In this document: positions 1 to 6,835 of the stretch, in pieces
Layout of the letters: each line of letters opens with the position of its first letter
How positions within the stretch are numbered: position 1 is the stretch's first letter
Assembly: GCA_029932895.1 (NCBI GenBank)
Contig: JAOZPF010000091.1
Location: 1 to 9,952, forward strand
Direction: 5' to 3'
DNA from: Anaerolineae bacterium
GTDB taxonomy: Bacteria > Chloroflexota > Anaerolineae > B4-G1 > DUEL01
Length of the DNA stretch: 9,952 nucleotides
Notes under the pieces: model-generated
The model's database searches: none
What the model saw: the letters and a program-made list of their open reading frames with translations, nothing else
Told to the model about the DNA's origin: nothing
Translations under genes and position numbers: made by a program

Positions 1-1
1 A

Positions 2-409
2 CGCCTCGACCTGGGCGAGATCAAGGTCGAGGACGAGCGGATTCCCAGCCAGTGGATCGAGGCCTGGCAGGCCGACTGGGAGGGCCGCTCGCTCGCCACT
101 CGCGCCGAGGGAGAGGCGGAACTGCTGCGCATGGACGTCGCTCAGGCCCAGGCCCAGGCAGAGATGGTGATCACCCTCATCCAGGCCCTCCAGTCAGTCG
201 TCACCACCGGCAAGGGCGAGATCGAACCCTACATCCTGGCCACCCGTTTTGTTCAGGCGCTGCGCTGGCTCTCCTACGACCCCTACACGCGAGCCTGCAT
301 GCCGCCGGAGGCGATGCGGACGCTCAAGCGCCTCCAGGAGAGCCTGAACCTGGAGGAATTGGGGCCGCACAGCGGCGAGGCGACCTCGTCATCCAAGGGG
401 GGGACATGA
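2..409 (+). CDS. Probable SPFH/band 7 domain protein, C-terminal part (5' end outside window)
   Basis: This is the last 135 codons of a reading frame that is open from the left edge and stops at 407-409. The visible part reads as an amphipathic, charged helical tail (WIEAWQADWEGRSLATRAEG, then AQAQAQAEMV). Such Glu/Ala/Arg-rich coiled segments follow the SPFH (stomatin/prohibitin/flotillin) domain in membrane-scaffold proteins. The SPFH domain itself would be upstream, so the assignment rests only on the tail. After the helix there is a compact segment (about IEPYILATRFVQALRWLSYD) and a polar end. The first ATG inside the window, at 131, is probably internal because the same frame is coding upstream of it. 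The stop overlaps the next gene's ATG by 4 bp (ATGA), so the two are likely translationally coupled. Alternative: any other coiled-coil membrane-associated protein. Confidence 0.6.
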   Translation, partial: RLDLGEIKVEDERIPSQWIEAWQADWEGRSLATRAEGEAELLRMDVAQAQAQAEMVITLIQALQSVVTTGKGEIEPYILATRFVQALRWLSYDPYTRACMPPEAMRTLKRLQESLNLEELGPHSGEATSSSKGGT

Positions 410-1383
410 TCTACCTGCCATCTGGGTTCGCGCCCTCTTCCCTGCTCTATACTCAGGATTGCCCCGACTTTATCTGCCATCTGTTGGAAAAAACAGAGCA
501 GCAGCGGGAGAGCGGCGACCTGGGCAGGGCCAGGCAATATGCCGAGGACGCCCGCAGATACAGCCTGGAGGAGAACGCCCACCCTGAACGGGCACTGGCC
601 CTGATCGAGCTTTGCGACATCCACCGCGAGAGCGGCCGGCTGGGGGCCGCGCTCAGCCACGCCATAGAGGCCCACACCATCCTCAACCGCCAGGCCAGCC
701 CGGTCCAGCGGCACAACGAGGCGGTGGCAGCCTACAACCTGGGGCTGATCCACCATCTCCTCGGCAACAGAGTGGACGCCCTCAAGTGGTACCAGGAGGG
801 CTTGCAGGCGCTACAGATCGCGCGGGAGTACTGGAGCACGCACAAAGAATTAGGCTGGAACCACAAGTGCTCCCTCCTGGAGCGGTGGATCAGCAGCCTG
901 TGCGACTGCCTGTCCAGCGAAGAGGGCGGGCTTTACTCCACTCTGATCATCCCCACCTGGGTCCTGGGAGACGGCTCCTCCCGCTTTTGCGTCGTCGAGA
1001 TCGAGATCAAGGGGCCACCACTACTGGCGCGCCGCATGATGGTCGACGAGCGCTCCTTCCAAATCCACGGCCTGCCAGAGGGCGAGGCGGTCACTCTCGC
1101 GGCAGGAAAATATCGCATCCTCCGCATCCCAGATGACCACTGCGCGCAGGTGGGGGCGGAGAAGGGGGACTGGATGCTCGCTCGATGCCCGGAAAACATC
1201 CAGGTCCCCTACTATTACGCGCGCGAGGAGCCAGACGGCCTGGAGTTTGGGTATTTCGAGCGCGACTTGGGGTCCAGCACGTTCCGTTTTGTAGAGGCCG
1301 ACCCGCACATCATCGGCGGCCGGGTGCCGGACATGGGAGCTGCCTCCCTGCTCTACCCCATCGCTCTGCTGAAGCCGGATTGA
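406..1383 (+). CDS. TPR-repeat protein with an uncharacterised C-terminal domain
   Basis: A 325-residue protein. The start is the ATG at 406, which overlaps the upstream stop and has a purine-rich AGGGGGGG ribosome site just before it; the same frame is open further upstream, but that part only shadows the previous gene. Residues about 25-140 are helical tetratricopeptide-type repeats, the clearest being AAYNLGLIHHLLGNRVDALK (about 108-127), so a protein-protein scaffold role is likely. Residues about 175-325 form a separate beta-rich domain with GDGSSRF, AAGKYRILRIPDD and EKGDWMLAR. The last resembles the GDWVLAR-type strand of LexA/S24-like peptidase folds, but I see no convincing Ser/Lys dyad, so this is only a weak hint. 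There is no signal peptide or membrane segment. It sits between an SPFH-like gene and a sugar kinase gene 26 bp downstream. The function is unknown. Confidence 0.8.
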   Translation: MIYLPSGFAPSSLLYTQDCPDFICHLLEKTEQQRESGDLGRARQYAEDARRYSLEENAHPERALALIELCDIHRESGRLGAALSHAIEAHTILNRQASPVQRHNEAVAAYNLGLIHHLLGNRVDALKWYQEGLQALQIAREYWSTHKELGWNHKCSLLERWISSLCDCLSSEEGGLYSTLIIPTWVLGDGSSRFCVVEIEIKGPPLLARRMMVDERSFQIHGLPEGEAVTLAAGKYRILRIPDDHCAQVGAEKGDWMLARCPENIQVPYYYAREEPDGLEFGYFERDLGSSTFRFVEADPHIIGGRVPDMGAASLLYPIALLKPD

Positions 1384-1409
1384 GCGCAGAGGACACACAG
1401 GAATCAACT

Positions 1410-2324
1410 ATGGACGTTCTTGTCATCGGTGCCGCCTCCCTCGACACAAAAGGACAGATCACGGGACCACTGCGGATGTCCACCTCCAACCCCGGCATTA
1501 TCCACAGCAGCCCCGGCGGCGTGGCCCGCAACATCGCCGAGAACCTGGCCCGCCTGGGGGTCGAGGTGGCCCTCATCTCCGCCGTCGGCGAGGACTGGGC
1601 CGGACGGCACGTGGTGGAACGCGCTGCGCAGACCGGCGTCGATGTCCACCACATCTTGGTCCGGCCCGACCTCCGCAGCGGCACCTATATGGCGCTGCAC
1701 GATGAGGAGGGGCACCTGCTCGTCGCGGTGGACGATATGGCAGCGATGAAAGCGATCACCCCCCGCTACCTGAACGACCGCCGCCGCCTCTTTCGCGACG
1801 CGCGGATGGTGGTGACGGACGCCAATCTCACGCCGGAAGCGCTCGGAACTGTCTTTCGCCTGGCCGCCCGGTACAACCGGGCCGTCTGCGTCGACCCCAC
1901 ATCGACAGTGCTGGCAAGCCGGCTGCGCCCATTCCTGGGCCAACTCCACCTGGCGACACCCAACCTGGCAGAGGCGGAAGCGCTGCTGGGGCAGGCACCG
2001 AGCGACCGCACTCCCATCAGCATCGCCCGTAAGCTGGTGGCGGAGGGGATCGATCTGGCGGTCATCACCCTGGCGGAACAGGGGCTCTGCTACGCCACCG
2101 CCGAGGAGAGCGGTCACCTGCCCGCCATCTCCGCGCCCGTCGTGGATCGAACCGGCGTGGGCGACGCGCTGACGGCAGCGGTTGTCTTTGGCCTGCTGGA
2201 AGGGCTGCCCCCCAGTGAGGCAGTCCGCCTGGGCCTCTCCGCCGCCGCCCTCACCCTGCAATGCCGGGAGACGGTCTGCACCGACCTGAGCCTGGAGCAC
2301 TTGTACGAGCAATTGGTCGTCTGA
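1410..2324 (+). CDS. psuK: PfkB-family sugar kinase, probable pseudouridine kinase
   Basis: A 304-residue ribokinase-fold kinase. The start is the ATG at 1410, with AGGA 7 nt upstream; the open frame before it only overlaps the preceding gene. The N-terminal PfkB region is at about residues 36-50 (GGVARNIAENLARLG). Residues 26-35 (SNPGIIHSSP) and 107-110 (VDDM) resemble the corresponding parts of E. coli PsuK/YeiC. TPN is at 183-185. The C-terminal PfkB signature is DRTGVGDALTAAV at 246-258, with D252 the expected catalytic base. PsuK phosphorylates pseudouridine on its 5' hydroxyl in the cytoplasm, and PsuG then splits the product into uracil and ribose 5-phosphate. No psuG is visible in this window. 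Ribokinase or fructokinase specificity is the alternative; the SNPG segment favours the pseudouridine kinase subgroup. Confidence 0.82.
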   Translation: MDVLVIGAASLDTKGQITGPLRMSTSNPGIIHSSPGGVARNIAENLARLGVEVALISAVGEDWAGRHVVERAAQTGVDVHHILVRPDLRSGTYMALHDEEGHLLVAVDDMAAMKAITPRYLNDRRRLFRDARMVVTDANLTPEALGTVFRLAARYNRAVCVDPTSTVLASRLRPFLGQLHLATPNLAEAEALLGQAPSDRTPISIARKLVAEGIDLAVITLAEQGLCYATAEESGHLPAISAPVVDRTGVGDALTAAVVFGLLEGLPPSEAVRLGLSAAALTLQCRETVCTDLSLEHLYEQLVV

Positions 2325-2348
2325 CCTCGTCATCGCCCGCGTCATAAT
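2321..2348 (+). promoter_or_regulatory. Candidate sigma-70-type promoter for the yprB-like gene
   Basis: CTGACC (2321-2326) and CATAAT (2343-2348) are separated by 16 bp and match 4/6 and 5/6 of the consensus hexamers. The -35 box overlaps the end of the kinase gene. If used, it gives a leader of about 90 nt carrying both hairpins described below. The match is modest, and readthrough from upstream is equally possible. Confidence 0.35.
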
Positions 2349-2357
2349 TCCCGGTGG

Positions 2358-2385
2358 TGCCTGGCCTGCAGAGAGATGCCAGGGA
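2358..2385 (+). other. Hairpin in the leader before the yprB-like gene
   Basis: CCTGGC (2360-2365) pairs with GCCAGG (2378-2383). The stem can be lengthened outwards by two more pairs across one mismatch. No T-run follows, so it is not a standard terminator. It could be an RNA structural element or a chance pairing. Confidence 0.3.
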
Positions 2386-2412
2386 CATGGTGAGCAGCGG
2401 ACCGAGTGACAG

Positions 2413-2434
2413 GGGCGCACCCGTGTGTGCGCCC
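2413..2434 (+). other. GC-rich 8-bp hairpin in the yprB leader
   Basis: GGGCGCAC (2413-2420) and GTGCGCCC (2427-2434) form a perfect 8-bp stem with a 6-nt loop, ending 10 nt before the ATG at 2445. No U-tract follows (GTTGCGG), so it is not a convincing intrinsic terminator for the kinase gene. Its closeness to the start codon, where no strong Shine-Dalgarno is seen, makes an effect on translation possible. Confidence 0.45.
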
Positions 2435-2444
2435 GTTGCGGTAG

Positions 2445-3734
2445 ATGATGACCACCAAGCCAAATCAGCGAGAAGAACTGCGCCAGCGGCTGCGCCGACT
2501 GGGCCTGGTGCGGGGGGTGAGCAGCCTCCCCCCCTCGCCCCACCATCCCGTGCCCATCGAGGGGTTGGTGGACGGAGCGTTCCACGAGACCCCCTACGGG
2601 CGCTGCTTTGTGGCCCAGGCGGCATTCCCCTCCCACCACCGCCACGGCGACCTGGACCTGGCTACCTTCCTCGACCTTGCGCCGGAAACGCTCGCTGCTG
2701 TTGGCGGCGAACCGGCGCTATCCGCGGCTGACCTGCGCCGCACGCTCTTTTTGGACACCGAGACCACCGGCCTCTCCGGTGGCACGGGGACGATGGCCTT
2801 TCTCGTTGGGCTGGGGTTCTTCGAGGGGGACCACTTCCGCCTCTTGCAGCCCTTTCTGCGCGATCCTGGAGACGAGCTGGCGCTGGTCCACTTTCTCGCC
2901 ACCCAGTTCGCCCGCTTCGACGCGGTGATCACTTTCAACGGCCGAGCGTTCGACCTCCCCCTCCTGGAGACCCGCTTTGTCCTGGCGCGGCAGCCCTTTC
3001 CCCTGGCATCGGTCCCCCACCTGGACCTGCTGGGGCCAGCGCGGCGGCTATGGCGGGAGCGGCTGCCCTCCCGTGCACTTGGCACGCTGGAGCGGGAGGT
3101 GTTGGGGGTGGAGCGGGACCAGGCGGACGTGCCGGGGGGGATGATCCCTCGGCTCTACCGCGACTACCTGCGCACCGGAGACGGACGCGAGATCTCGCGC
3201 ATCCTCTATCACAACCTGGTCGACGTGCTGAGCATGGTCACTCTGGCAGCGCGGCTGAGCCGGGCCTTTGCCGATCCGCTAGGAACGGACGGCCTCACCG
3301 GCGCCGACCTCTTTTGCCTGGCGCGCTGGCAGGAGGAACGGGGCGAGGAGGCGGAAGGAACGCTGCGGGCGGCACTGGAGGCAGGCCTGCGGCCCGACCT
3401 GCGGCAGCGCGCACTGCGGGAGCTGGCCCTGCTCCTGAAGCGGGCGGGGCGGCGGAGAGAGGCGGTGGCCTACTGGCAGCAGCTTGGGATGGAAGCGACC
3501 CAGGGGACACTGGCCCCTGTGGAATTGGCCAAGGTGTTCGAGTGGCACCTGGGCCGCCCGGCGCTGGCGGCGGGGTGGACCCGGCTGGCGTTGGCCCGCG
3601 CCGAGCGCTGGCCTCCCGGCCCACGCCGCGAGCGGGAATTGGCCGCGCTGCACCACCGCCTGGAGCGGTTGCAACGGCGGATGGCGACGGTCCCCGACCA
3701 GGGCAGAGGACCAGACGAAGGAGAGAACAGATGA
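2445..3734 (+). CDS. YprB-type ribonuclease H-like (DEDD) domain protein with helical-repeat C-terminus
   Basis: A 429-residue protein. The ATG at 2445 is the first usable start because an in-frame TAG lies directly before it; a second ATG follows at once. The ribosome site is weak. Residues about 100-270 form an RNase H-like exonuclease domain of the type found in B. subtilis YprB. The motifs are LFLDTETTGLSGG (D104, E106), FNGRAFDLPLLETRF (D170), PHLDLL (191-196) and YHNLVDV (H256, D260), which supply a plausible DEDD metal-binding set. Members of this family are predicted 3'-5' nucleases; substrates are poorly known. Residues about 285-410 are TPR-like helices (EERGEEAEGTLRAALEAGL and following). 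The gene overlaps the downstream membrane protein gene by 4 bp, so the two are coupled. It appears intact and cytoplasmic. Confidence 0.85.
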   Translation: MMTTKPNQREELRQRLRRLGLVRGVSSLPPSPHHPVPIEGLVDGAFHETPYGRCFVAQAAFPSHHRHGDLDLATFLDLAPETLAAVGGEPALSAADLRRTLFLDTETTGLSGGTGTMAFLVGLGFFEGDHFRLLQPFLRDPGDELALVHFLATQFARFDAVITFNGRAFDLPLLETRFVLARQPFPLASVPHLDLLGPARRLWRERLPSRALGTLEREVLGVERDQADVPGGMIPRLYRDYLRTGDGREISRILYHNLVDVLSMVTLAARLSRAFADPLGTDGLTGADLFCLARWQEERGEEAEGTLRAALEAGLRPDLRQRALRELALLLKRAGRRREAVAYWQQLGMEATQGTLAPVELAKVFEWHLGRPALAAGWTRLALARAERWPPGPRRERELAALHHRLERLQRRMATVPDQGRGPDEGENR

Positions 3735-4519
3735 AAAAACGATTGACCATTGTGCTGGGGCTGACAATGATCTTGGCCGGTGGCATGATGCTCGCCGACC
3801 GGCTCGGTTACCTGGCAGGCCGGGAAGCACCTACCTGGAGCCTGGCGTTCGGAGCAATGGGGTTCTTCTTTCTGACCCTACTGATGGGGAGCCAGCGCGC
3901 CTGGTGGGCCGTGTGGCCGACATGCATCCTGATTGCGCTGGCGTTGCTCATCTACACCACAGCCAACGGCCTGCTCCCAGAGGACATGGCCGCGGCGTGG
4001 TTCCTGTTTCTGGGGATCGCCCTCCCCTTCTGGCTGCTCCTGCTCATGCGGAGGCGTGCCTCCCGGTGGGCCATCATTCCCGCCAGCGTGCTGACGATGA
4101 TCGCGCTGGTAACGGGGGTGGGATCGCTGGTGAACGAGAACTGGGCTGGGGCGATGATCATGTGGGGAATCGGGCTGCCTTTCTGGCTGGTCTACCTCTT
4201 TGACCGGACACGGTGGTGGGCTGTCATCCCCGCCGGCGTGCTGACGACCGCCGGGCTGATGCCTCTGCTGGCCGAGACGTGGCCGGCCGGGCCGGTGACA
4301 GCGGTCCTTCTCGGCGGGCTGGCGGTCACCTTCCTGCTGGTCTACCTGGCCTCCGGCCCGCGGCGGGAGCGGGCCTGGGCACTCTGGGTCACAGCCGTGC
4401 TCGCGGTGCTGGCGGCGCTGGCCCCCTTTATCGGCCAGTGGACCAACCTGCTCTGGCCTCTTTTGCTCATCGTGGCCGGGGTGGTCCTGCTAGGGTGGGC
4501 CTTTCGCCACCGGGGGTGA
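3731..4519 (+). CDS. Multi-pass membrane protein made of repeated two-helix units
   Basis: A 262-residue, strongly hydrophobic protein. The ATG at 3731 overlaps the previous stop (ATGA) and has AAGGAG 7 nt upstream. The first segment (residues 4-22) could be a signal anchor. About eight to nine hydrophobic stretches follow. The central part has about four copies of a unit of roughly 50 residues: hydrophobic helix, basic loop, then RWWA.IP.xVLT. Compare AWWAVWPTCIL (58-), SRWAIIPASVLT (111-), TRWWAVIPAGVLT (160-) and ERAWALWVTAVL (213-). LPFWL occurs at both 98 and 149. The repeats point to internal duplication. No known transport signature is visible and the function is not recognised. It probably lies in the cytoplasmic membrane, and its coupling to the nuclease-like gene suggests shared expression. 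Confidence 0.8.
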   Translation: MKKRLTIVLGLTMILAGGMMLADRLGYLAGREAPTWSLAFGAMGFFFLTLLMGSQRAWWAVWPTCILIALALLIYTTANGLLPEDMAAAWFLFLGIALPFWLLLLMRRRASRWAIIPASVLTMIALVTGVGSLVNENWAGAMIMWGIGLPFWLVYLFDRTRWWAVIPAGVLTTAGLMPLLAETWPAGPVTAVLLGGLAVTFLLVYLASGPRRERAWALWVTAVLAVLAALAPFIGQWTNLLWPLLLIVAGVVLLGWAFRHRG

Positions 4520-4528
4520 AACCGGGGG

Positions 4529-5059
4529 TCAAAAAACGGTCAGCAACAAGAGCGCGCCCAACAGCGCGCCCACGGCCACGCCCACGGCCACATCGAGAAT
4601 GTAGTGGACCTGCAGAGCAACCCGGGCCAGGCAGACCGCCCCCACCCAGGCAGCCAGCAGACCGGCCAGACCGATGGGCAGAGCAGGAGCCAGGGCCACG
4701 GCCACGCAGCCAACGCGCGTGGCGTGACCGGAGGGGAAAGCGTGCTGGTCCAGCTTGCTGTAGAGAGCGGCGTACGAGGCTGCAGGGCGGCTGCGGCGAA
4801 AGAGGAACTTGAGCAGCGTGGCGACCGCGCTACCCAACAGTGTCGCTGCCAGCGCCCGCAGCCCAAGCGACTGAAAGTGAGGGTGGCCCCAGATTATAGC
4901 CGCAGCCGCGCCAGCCAGCCAGAAGGGACTGTCGCCGCTGTGCGCCGTCAGCAGCGCCAGCAGCCGCAGGGGGCCGGGAGGGACAGCGAGGCGGGCAGAG
5001 AGAGCGGCATCGGCTTGCAGGAGCTGACGGAGGCCGTCGCGCTCAGTTGACAATCCCAC
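4529..5059 (-). CDS. PAP2-family membrane phosphatase
   Basis: A 176-residue integral membrane phosphatase of the type 2 phosphatidic acid phosphatase family. I place the start at GTG 5059 because AAGGA lies 7 nt upstream; TTG 5053 is the alternative. A longer frame to ATG 5146 only shadows the preceding gene. The three family motifs are present: K84-x6-R91-P92 (KFLFRRSRP), PSGH at 109-112, and R146-x5-H152-x3-D156, with H112, H152 and D156 as catalytic residues. The Ser usual before R146 is Ala. Several hydrophobic helices surround the motifs, so the active site is probably at the outer membrane face. Possible substrates are lipid phosphates such as undecaprenyl pyrophosphate, phosphatidic acid or a phosphatidylglycerol phosphate. 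It overlaps the upstream nucleotidyltransferase gene by 17 bp and is last in its operon. Nine bases separate its stop from the convergent membrane protein gene. Confidence 0.88.
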   Translation of the reverse strand: MGLSTERDGLRQLLQADAALSARLAVPPGPLRLLALLTAHSGDSPFWLAGAAAAIIWGHPHFQSLGLRALAATLLGSAVATLLKFLFRRSRPAASYAALYSKLDQHAFPSGHATRVGCVAVALAPALPIGLAGLLAAWVGAVCLARVALQVHYILDVAVGVAVGALLGALLLLTVF

Positions 5060-5852
5060 CCCGCCATCCTTCCAGTTGAGCACGCGCGATCTCCAACTGG
5101 AAGGGCTTGTCCACATCCATTCCCAGCTCGGCGTCGGGGCAGACAATCACTCGCCCGCGCAGCCCCAGCGCCCGGCTGGCCCGCTGCTCCGCCTCCCGCA
5201 GGCGCATCCTCCGCGCCAGCAGCTTGACCAGGGGCCAGATGCCGCCCAGCATGCTGGCCTGGCGGATGGGGCTCTTGCGCGCGCTGGACAGCTGCTCCCA
5301 CAGATCGCGGTTAACGGCCATCGCCCCGGCCCGCACCATCATCAGGTCCCCCCCAGCAAACTCGCCCTCCACCAGGCGGACGTAGGTGCGGTGGGAATTG
5401 GGGAAGCGCGTCTCCATCACCGACCGCTCGATGACCCCATAATACAGGTCATGGTCCGTCTCCAGACAACGCTCGACGAACCGATCCACGATCTCGGCGG
5501 TGAGGAGAGGCAGGTCGGCGCTGGCGATCAACACCCCCTCGACGGGCGGCTGGAGAGAGAGGGCATAACGCACCCCGGCCTCGGCGTTGGCCAGCATGCC
5601 CCCCTGGTCGGGGATGTGGGTCACGGGGTGCGGGATAGCAGAGTGGCCCTCCTCCGGCATGCCGATGATCCCGATGCGGCTCACGTACCCGGAACTAGTC
5701 AGCGCGTCCACCACGTAGGCAATCATCGGCCGCCCGGCGATGGGGATCAGCGCCTTGGAACGTCCCATTGTATAGTCGGCCAGCAGGTCCTGCTCGTTGG
5801 GGGAATAGCCAGCCAGGACAATAGCCGCCAGTGGTAACTCTGCACCGCTCAT
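5043..5852 (-). CDS. MobA/IspD-like nucleotidyltransferase
   Basis: A 269-residue protein starting at ATG 5852, with AGGAGG 6 nt upstream. Residues 8-120 look like the Rossmann-type NTP-transferase domain: AAIVLAG at 9-15, RSKALIPIAGRPMI at 31-44 (K33 the expected phosphate-binding lysine), and SADLPLL at 111-117 with D113 as metal ligand. The end carries GMDVDKPFQLE (244-254), as in MobA-like and IspD-like enzymes. Such enzymes join a nucleotide monophosphate to a phosphorylated cofactor, sugar or alcohol. The glycine-rich loop is unusual: the normal LAGGxGTRMG is replaced by LAGYSPNEQDLLADYTMG, so NTP binding may differ. The substrate cannot be told from the sequence. It lies 10 bp after the preceding gene and overlaps the PAP2 gene, so the two are probably made together. 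Confidence 0.78.
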   Translation of the reverse strand: MSGAELPLAAIVLAGYSPNEQDLLADYTMGRSKALIPIAGRPMIAYVVDALTSSGYVSRIGIIGMPEEGHSAIPHPVTHIPDQGGMLANAEAGVRYALSLQPPVEGVLIASADLPLLTAEIVDRFVERCLETDHDLYYGVIERSVMETRFPNSHRTYVRLVEGEFAGGDLMMVRAGAMAVNRDLWEQLSSARKSPIRQASMLGGIWPLVKLLARRMRLREAEQRASRALGLRGRVIVCPDAELGMDVDKPFQLEIARAQLEGWRGGIVN

Positions 5853-5862
5853 CGTCTGCCTC

Positions 5863-6765
5863 CTACTCGTTCAACTGCTGGATCGTCGGCTCCAGCTTTA
5901 GCCGGTTCAGCATCTCCTCCAGTTCCTCAGTGGTCAGCGGTCGCCCCTTGCCCGCCACGGCGACCAGGGCAGCCTCCATCATATTGGTGCCAAAGGAGCG
6001 CCCCTCCAGGCGCGGGGTGGATGTAACCAGGTAACGGACCCCCCGTTGTCGGAAGGCCTCCACGTCCGCCTCGGTGGTGGGATTGGTGGCGATCACCTTG
6101 CCATCCAGCCGGTCGGGCATGTGGCGCTTGACGTAGAGGCAATCGCCAGCGATGACAGTAGCCCAGTTATACCATGCCTCGAATTTGGGAACGATCTCCT
6201 CCTGCTTCTCGCCGGTGGGGTAGAGCCACTCCAACGGCAGGTGGCCCAGCACGGGGAGGAGGACACGGGCCAGGAAATGCAGACCGCGCAGAGTGCGGAT
6301 GGGGATCGGGAGGCCCAAGGCAAAGCCCAGGTCGCCCATCAGGAGCTCGTACCCCGCCTCAGCGAAGGAGAGCACCGACCCGTACCGGTCCACCCCGGCG
6401 GTGATCAGCACCCGTTTGGGCTGGACCTGATCGCCTATTTCCCGCTCGATGGTCTGGGCCAGGCGGTGTTCCAGAGTATGTTTCAGACCACCGCCGTCCA
6501 CGACGGGGGTATGCTTGACCCCCGCCACCAGCTTCAGGGCATCGTAGAGAGGGTAGGTTCGCCCGGCGACCGTCACACCCAGGTCGATCCCGCCCACGCC
6601 AAAGGCATCGACCTTGCCATCCAGTTCATTATAGAGCTGGATAGCCTTCTGGACGTCGCCGTTGGTGCCAATTCGCTCGATAGTGATCTCTTCGTCCAGC
6701 AGCGTGACCGTCACCCGCTTATCGCGAGTCGGGCTGCCCAGGCTGACGCTGACTGCTCGTTTCAC
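5863..6765 (-). CDS. Conserved protein of the family often labelled 'quinate 5-dehydrogenase'
   Basis: A 300-residue protein. The preferred start is GTG 6765, giving MKRAVSVSLGS, with AAGGAGG just upstream (4-nt gap, slightly short). The frame continues to an ATG at 6804, but that would run through the palindrome at 6793-6815. The motifs I see are FGVGGIDLGVTVAGRTY (55-71), TPVVDGGGLKHTLE (86-99), RVLITAGVDRYG (118-129), LYPTGEKQEE (181-190), VIATNPTTEADVEAF (224-238) and STPRLEGRSFGTNMMEA (249-265). From memory this matches a conserved family in Firmicutes and Chloroflexota that databases call quinate 5-dehydrogenase. I find no clear dinucleotide-binding GxGxxG loop or shikimate dehydrogenase catalytic Lys/Asp pair, so the enzymatic label is doubtful. 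It is second in a four-gene operon and soluble; residues 146-180 are hydrophobic but proline-broken. Confidence 0.7.
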   Translation of the reverse strand: MKRAVSVSLGSPTRDKRVTVTLLDEEITIERIGTNGDVQKAIQLYNELDGKVDAFGVGGIDLGVTVAGRTYPLYDALKLVAGVKHTPVVDGGGLKHTLEHRLAQTIEREIGDQVQPKRVLITAGVDRYGSVLSFAEAGYELLMGDLGFALGLPIPIRTLRGLHFLARVLLPVLGHLPLEWLYPTGEKQEEIVPKFEAWYNWATVIAGDCLYVKRHMPDRLDGKVIATNPTTEADVEAFRQRGVRYLVTSTPRLEGRSFGTNMMEAALVAVAGKGRPLTTEELEEMLNRLKLEPTIQQLNE

Positions 6766-6792
6766 ATTTCCTCCTTCCCGGAAACGCACAGG

Positions 6793-6815
6793 GGGGCGCA
6801 GCAATGCTGCGCCCC
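6793..6815. repeat. Perfect 11-bp palindrome between operon genes 1 and 2
   Basis: GGGGCGCAGCA (6793-6803) and TGCTGCGCCCC (6805-6815) are exact inverted copies around one base. As RNA this forms a stem of about 9 bp with a small loop on either strand. No T-run follows on the minus strand (the operon's coding strand), so complete termination is unlikely. It resembles dispersed REP-like intergenic palindromes, or an RNA processing/stability element separating the first cistron from the next. Confidence 0.65.
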
Positions 6816-6835
6816 ACAGATTCGCCTTTCTCCCA

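Noticed and set aside
52..405. N-terminal extension of the TPR protein to ATG 52
   Set aside because: It overlaps the coding tail of the SPFH-like gene in another frame and translates to Arg/Gly/His-rich sequence typical of a shadow. The ATG at 406 has a ribosome site and a coupled overlap.
1404..2645. 413-codon minus-strand frame opposite the kinase gene
   Set aside because: It is a GC-rich shadow. The plus strand holds clear PfkB motifs, and the minus-strand translation is low-complexity Gly/Ala/Arg/Gln without domains.
4509..4529. Direct repeat ACCGGGGGT at 4509-4517 and 4521-4529 between convergent genes
   Set aside because: Two 9-bp copies at the very ends of two genes, with no hairpin or terminator form. 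Probably coincidental in GC-rich DNA.
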